Assembly: GCA_036676195.1 (NCBI GenBank)
Contig: JAKFDK010000056.1
Location: forward strand, 1 to 64,000
Origin: JAKFDK01 sp036676195
Lineage (GTDB): Bacteria > Bacillota > Sulfobacillia > Symbiobacteriales > ZC4RG38
DNA: 64,000 bases
Reading direction: 5' to 3'
The notes under the pieces were generated by a model. It was given only the letters and a program-made list of their open reading frames with translations, was not told the DNA's origin and searched no databases. Positions 62,508-64,000 of this stretch are shown here, one piece after another (position 1 is the stretch's first letter; every line of letters begins with the position of its first letter). The position numbers and the translations under genes were made by a program.

Positions 62508-63077
62508 TTGGACCTGCTCTGGACCGACTTCCTTAACAGTGACTGGCACGACTGGCGCGGCAGTGGCCGGAGGGAAGACCGCCTGGACAAGCCGGCCTGG
62601 CTGGCGGAATTCCTGACGGGCTGGAAACTCGGCGCGCCGATGCCGCCCGACCCGGCTGAGACCGCAACGCTGAAGCAGCTTCGCACCCTGCTGCGCCGGA
62701 TGGCCGAAGCCCTCGCCGCCGGAACCGCCCTCGCCCCGGCCGACCTGCAGGAGTTGAATGAGGTGCTGGCGGGCGGGCCGGTGGTTCGCCAGGTGGCGAT
62801 AACCGCGCCGGGGTACCGGCTGGATCTCGTTCCGCTGCGGCAGGACTGGCCCCAGGTACGGGCCGAAATTGCCGCTTCGTTGGCCGGGACGCTGGTGGAG
62901 GGAGAAGGCGCCCGTGTCCGAATCTGCGAAAACCCCGACTGCTGCTGGGTCTTTTACGACGACACCCGCAACCGTGCCAAACGGTTCTGTGACGAAAAGC
63001 TCTGCGGCAACCTGATGAAAGTCCGCCGCTTCCGGGCCCGCCGGCGGGCCGCCGCCGGTCAGGCGACTGAGCCGTAG
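62508..63077 (+). CDS. CGNR zinc-finger / ABATE-domain regulator
   Basis: The 189-aa protein has an N-terminal ABATE-like stress-response region (LDLLWTDFLNSDWHDWRGSG) and a C-terminal CGNR zinc finger (ICENPDCCWVFYDDTRNRAK, then CDEKLCGNLMKVRRFRARR). Here CGN is followed by L rather than R. Such proteins are predicted DNA-binding regulators. The TTG start at 62508 is supported by GGAGG at 9 nt and by the family start LDLLWTD. The in-frame extension from 62433 lacks a ribosome site. A small inverted repeat, CCACAGGGTCTGCCTGTGG, lies at 62464-62482, just upstream, and may be an operator. Confidence 0.85.
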   Translation: MDLLWTDFLNSDWHDWRGSGRREDRLDKPAWLAEFLTGWKLGAPMPPDPAETATLKQLRTLLRRMAEALAAGTALAPADLQELNEVLAGGPVVRQVAITAPGYRLDLVPLRQDWPQVRAEIAASLAGTLVEGEGARVRICENPDCCWVFYDDTRNRAKRFCDEKLCGNLMKVRRFRARRRAAAGQATEP

Positions 63078-63125
63078 AAAGATCGGATGCAGCGCCGCCG
63101 TCAGGCCGGCGTGGTCTGCCGGTGC

Positions 63126-64000
63126 TCAGACACGGGGTGCCGCAAAGGCCAGGAAGATATCCTCCAGGCTGAGATCGTATACCTGCAGGCCCGCCACTTC
63201 GGGCCTGGCCCGCAGCGTACTGGCCACCGTTTCCGGGTCTCCGTACACCGTCAGCAGATACCGCCCGGAGCCCTCGTGGCGCACGTCCTGTACACCCGGC
63301 ACTGCCGCGAGGCTCTGCCCGGGCGCCCCGCCCGCTGCTTCACCGGCAGCCGCTGCCCCGCCGAAGGCGACCCGCACCCGCTTGACCTGCTCCTTGAGCC
63401 GGTCCAGGGGCGCCGCGACCGCCACCCGTCCCTGGTGCAGAATCACCACATGGTCCGCCACCCGCTCGATCTGGTGCAAATCATGGGTGCTCAGAAAGAC
63501 CGTTCGCTCGGCATCCACGGCGTCGCCCAGCAGCACCTGCAGGTACTGGTTGCGGTGATAGGGGTCCAGACCCAGCGTGGGTTCGTCCAGGATCAGCAGG
63601 TCCGGGTTGCCGCCCATCGCCAGAATCAGCGCCAGTTGTGAGCGCATGCCCGTGGAGTAAGTGCGGATGCGCCGGGCCAGAGGCAGGCCGAACAGGCTGA
63701 GATAGCGGTCCACCACCGCCTGGTCCCAACGGCTGTGCACATGGCGGACAAAGTCCAGCAGCTCCGCCGCCGTCATCGACTCCCAGAGCGCCGGCCGTTC
63801 CCCCACGTAGCCAACCCGGGCTTTCAACTCGGGCGGCGGATAGCCGCTTCCCCCCAGGGGATATCCCAGGATTCGCCCCTGACCCGCATCCGGCCGCACC
63901 AGGCCCATCAGACAGCGGATCAGCGTCGTCTTGCCGGCGCCGTTCAGCCCCAGAAGCGCTGTGACCGATCCCTGGGGGACCTGCAGGTCCACGCCCTGCA
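63126..64000 (-). CDS. ABC transporter ATPase, partial (start beyond window)
   Basis: At least 291 residues are present, with Walker A ALLGLNGAGKTTLIRCLMGL, a Q-loop region VGYVGERPALWE, signature region YSTGMRSQLALILAM, Walker B LLILDEPTLGLDP and H-loop VFLSTHDLHQ. It is of the ABC-2 exporter (NatA/CcmA) class. The frame continues upstream past 64000 (LQGVDLQVPQGS), so the N-terminus is outside the window. Confidence 0.92.
   Translation of the reverse strand, partial: QGVDLQVPQGSVTALLGLNGAGKTTLIRCLMGLVRPDAGQGRILGYPLGGSGYPPPELKARVGYVGERPALWESMTAAELLDFVRHVHSRWDQAVVDRYLSLFGLPLARRIRTYSTGMRSQLALILAMGGNPDLLILDEPTLGLDPYHRNQYLQVLLGDAVDAERTVFLSTHDLHQIERVADHVVILHQGRVAVAAPLDRLKEQVKRVRVAFGGAAAAGEAAGGAPGQSLAAVPGVQDVRHEGSGRYLLTVYGDPETVASTLRARPEVAGLQVYDLSLEDIFLAFAAPRV

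Overview
The window looks like chromosome of a high-GC Firmicute (Symbiobacterium/Clostridia-like; this is inference). The reasons are an S-box (SAM-I) riboswitch, a metI/metC pair, a pfkA-pyk pair whose Pyk carries the extra C-terminal swivelling domain, SLH surface anchoring, strong Shine-Dalgarno sequences with many GTG/TTG starts, and a MoxR/DUF58/VWA operon. Most of the sequence is very GC-rich. Two blocks, about 12.9-17.0 kb and 24.9-31.8 kb, are visibly AT-richer and carry peptide-modification genes, so they look acquired.

Layout. 0-12.8 kb: 5' end of polA; an ECF sigma / anti-sigma / SIMPL operon; tRNA-Leu(CAA); a PrcB-like lipoprotein; SDR and GNAT enzymes; a decayed VOC gene; Mrp; pyk-pfkA; a first APS/PAPS reductase; thiol peroxidase. 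12.9-17.0 kb (minus): a compact RiPP-like operon with a 49-aa acidic peptide, a YcaO protein and a three-gene ABC-2 exporter, driven by a clear promoter and split by a hairpin between peptide and enzyme. 17.2-24.2 kb (minus): one giant RCC1-repeat / Ig-like / SLH surface-protein gene broken by two in-frame TAG codons and at least four frameshifts. 24.9-31.8 kb (plus): a second RiPP-like operon with a radical SAM-PDZ protein, a 109-aa protein, a 56-aa peptide, a radical SAM protein with a reduced SPASM region, a PqqD-like protein, an ABC-2 exporter and an M16 peptidase.

31.8-45.7 kb is sulfur and methionine metabolism. metF, a stand-alone MetH-reactivation domain, metH without that domain, and a RACo-like ASKHA ferredoxin protein form one operon behind a SAM riboswitch. 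Divergent metI-metC follows. An opposing operon cysC-cysH-ssuABC-like-sat has a near-consensus promoter. 45.7-47.9 kb holds a DEAD-box helicase and a frameshifted secreted protein. 47.9-61.1 kb is a nine-gene membrane operon (cupredoxin lipoprotein, two VWA proteins, DUF58, MoxR, a Gln-Gly-repeat membrane protein, ABC-2 transporter, large membrane protein). 61.2-64 kb holds an ABC-F fossil, DinB and CGNR proteins, and the C-terminal part of an ABC ATPase.

The most novel content is the pair of RiPP-like operons. Neither small peptide gene matched a precursor family I recognise. The YcaO has no visible cyclodehydratase partner, TfuA or dehydrogenase nearby. The radical SAM operon has an uncommon architecture.
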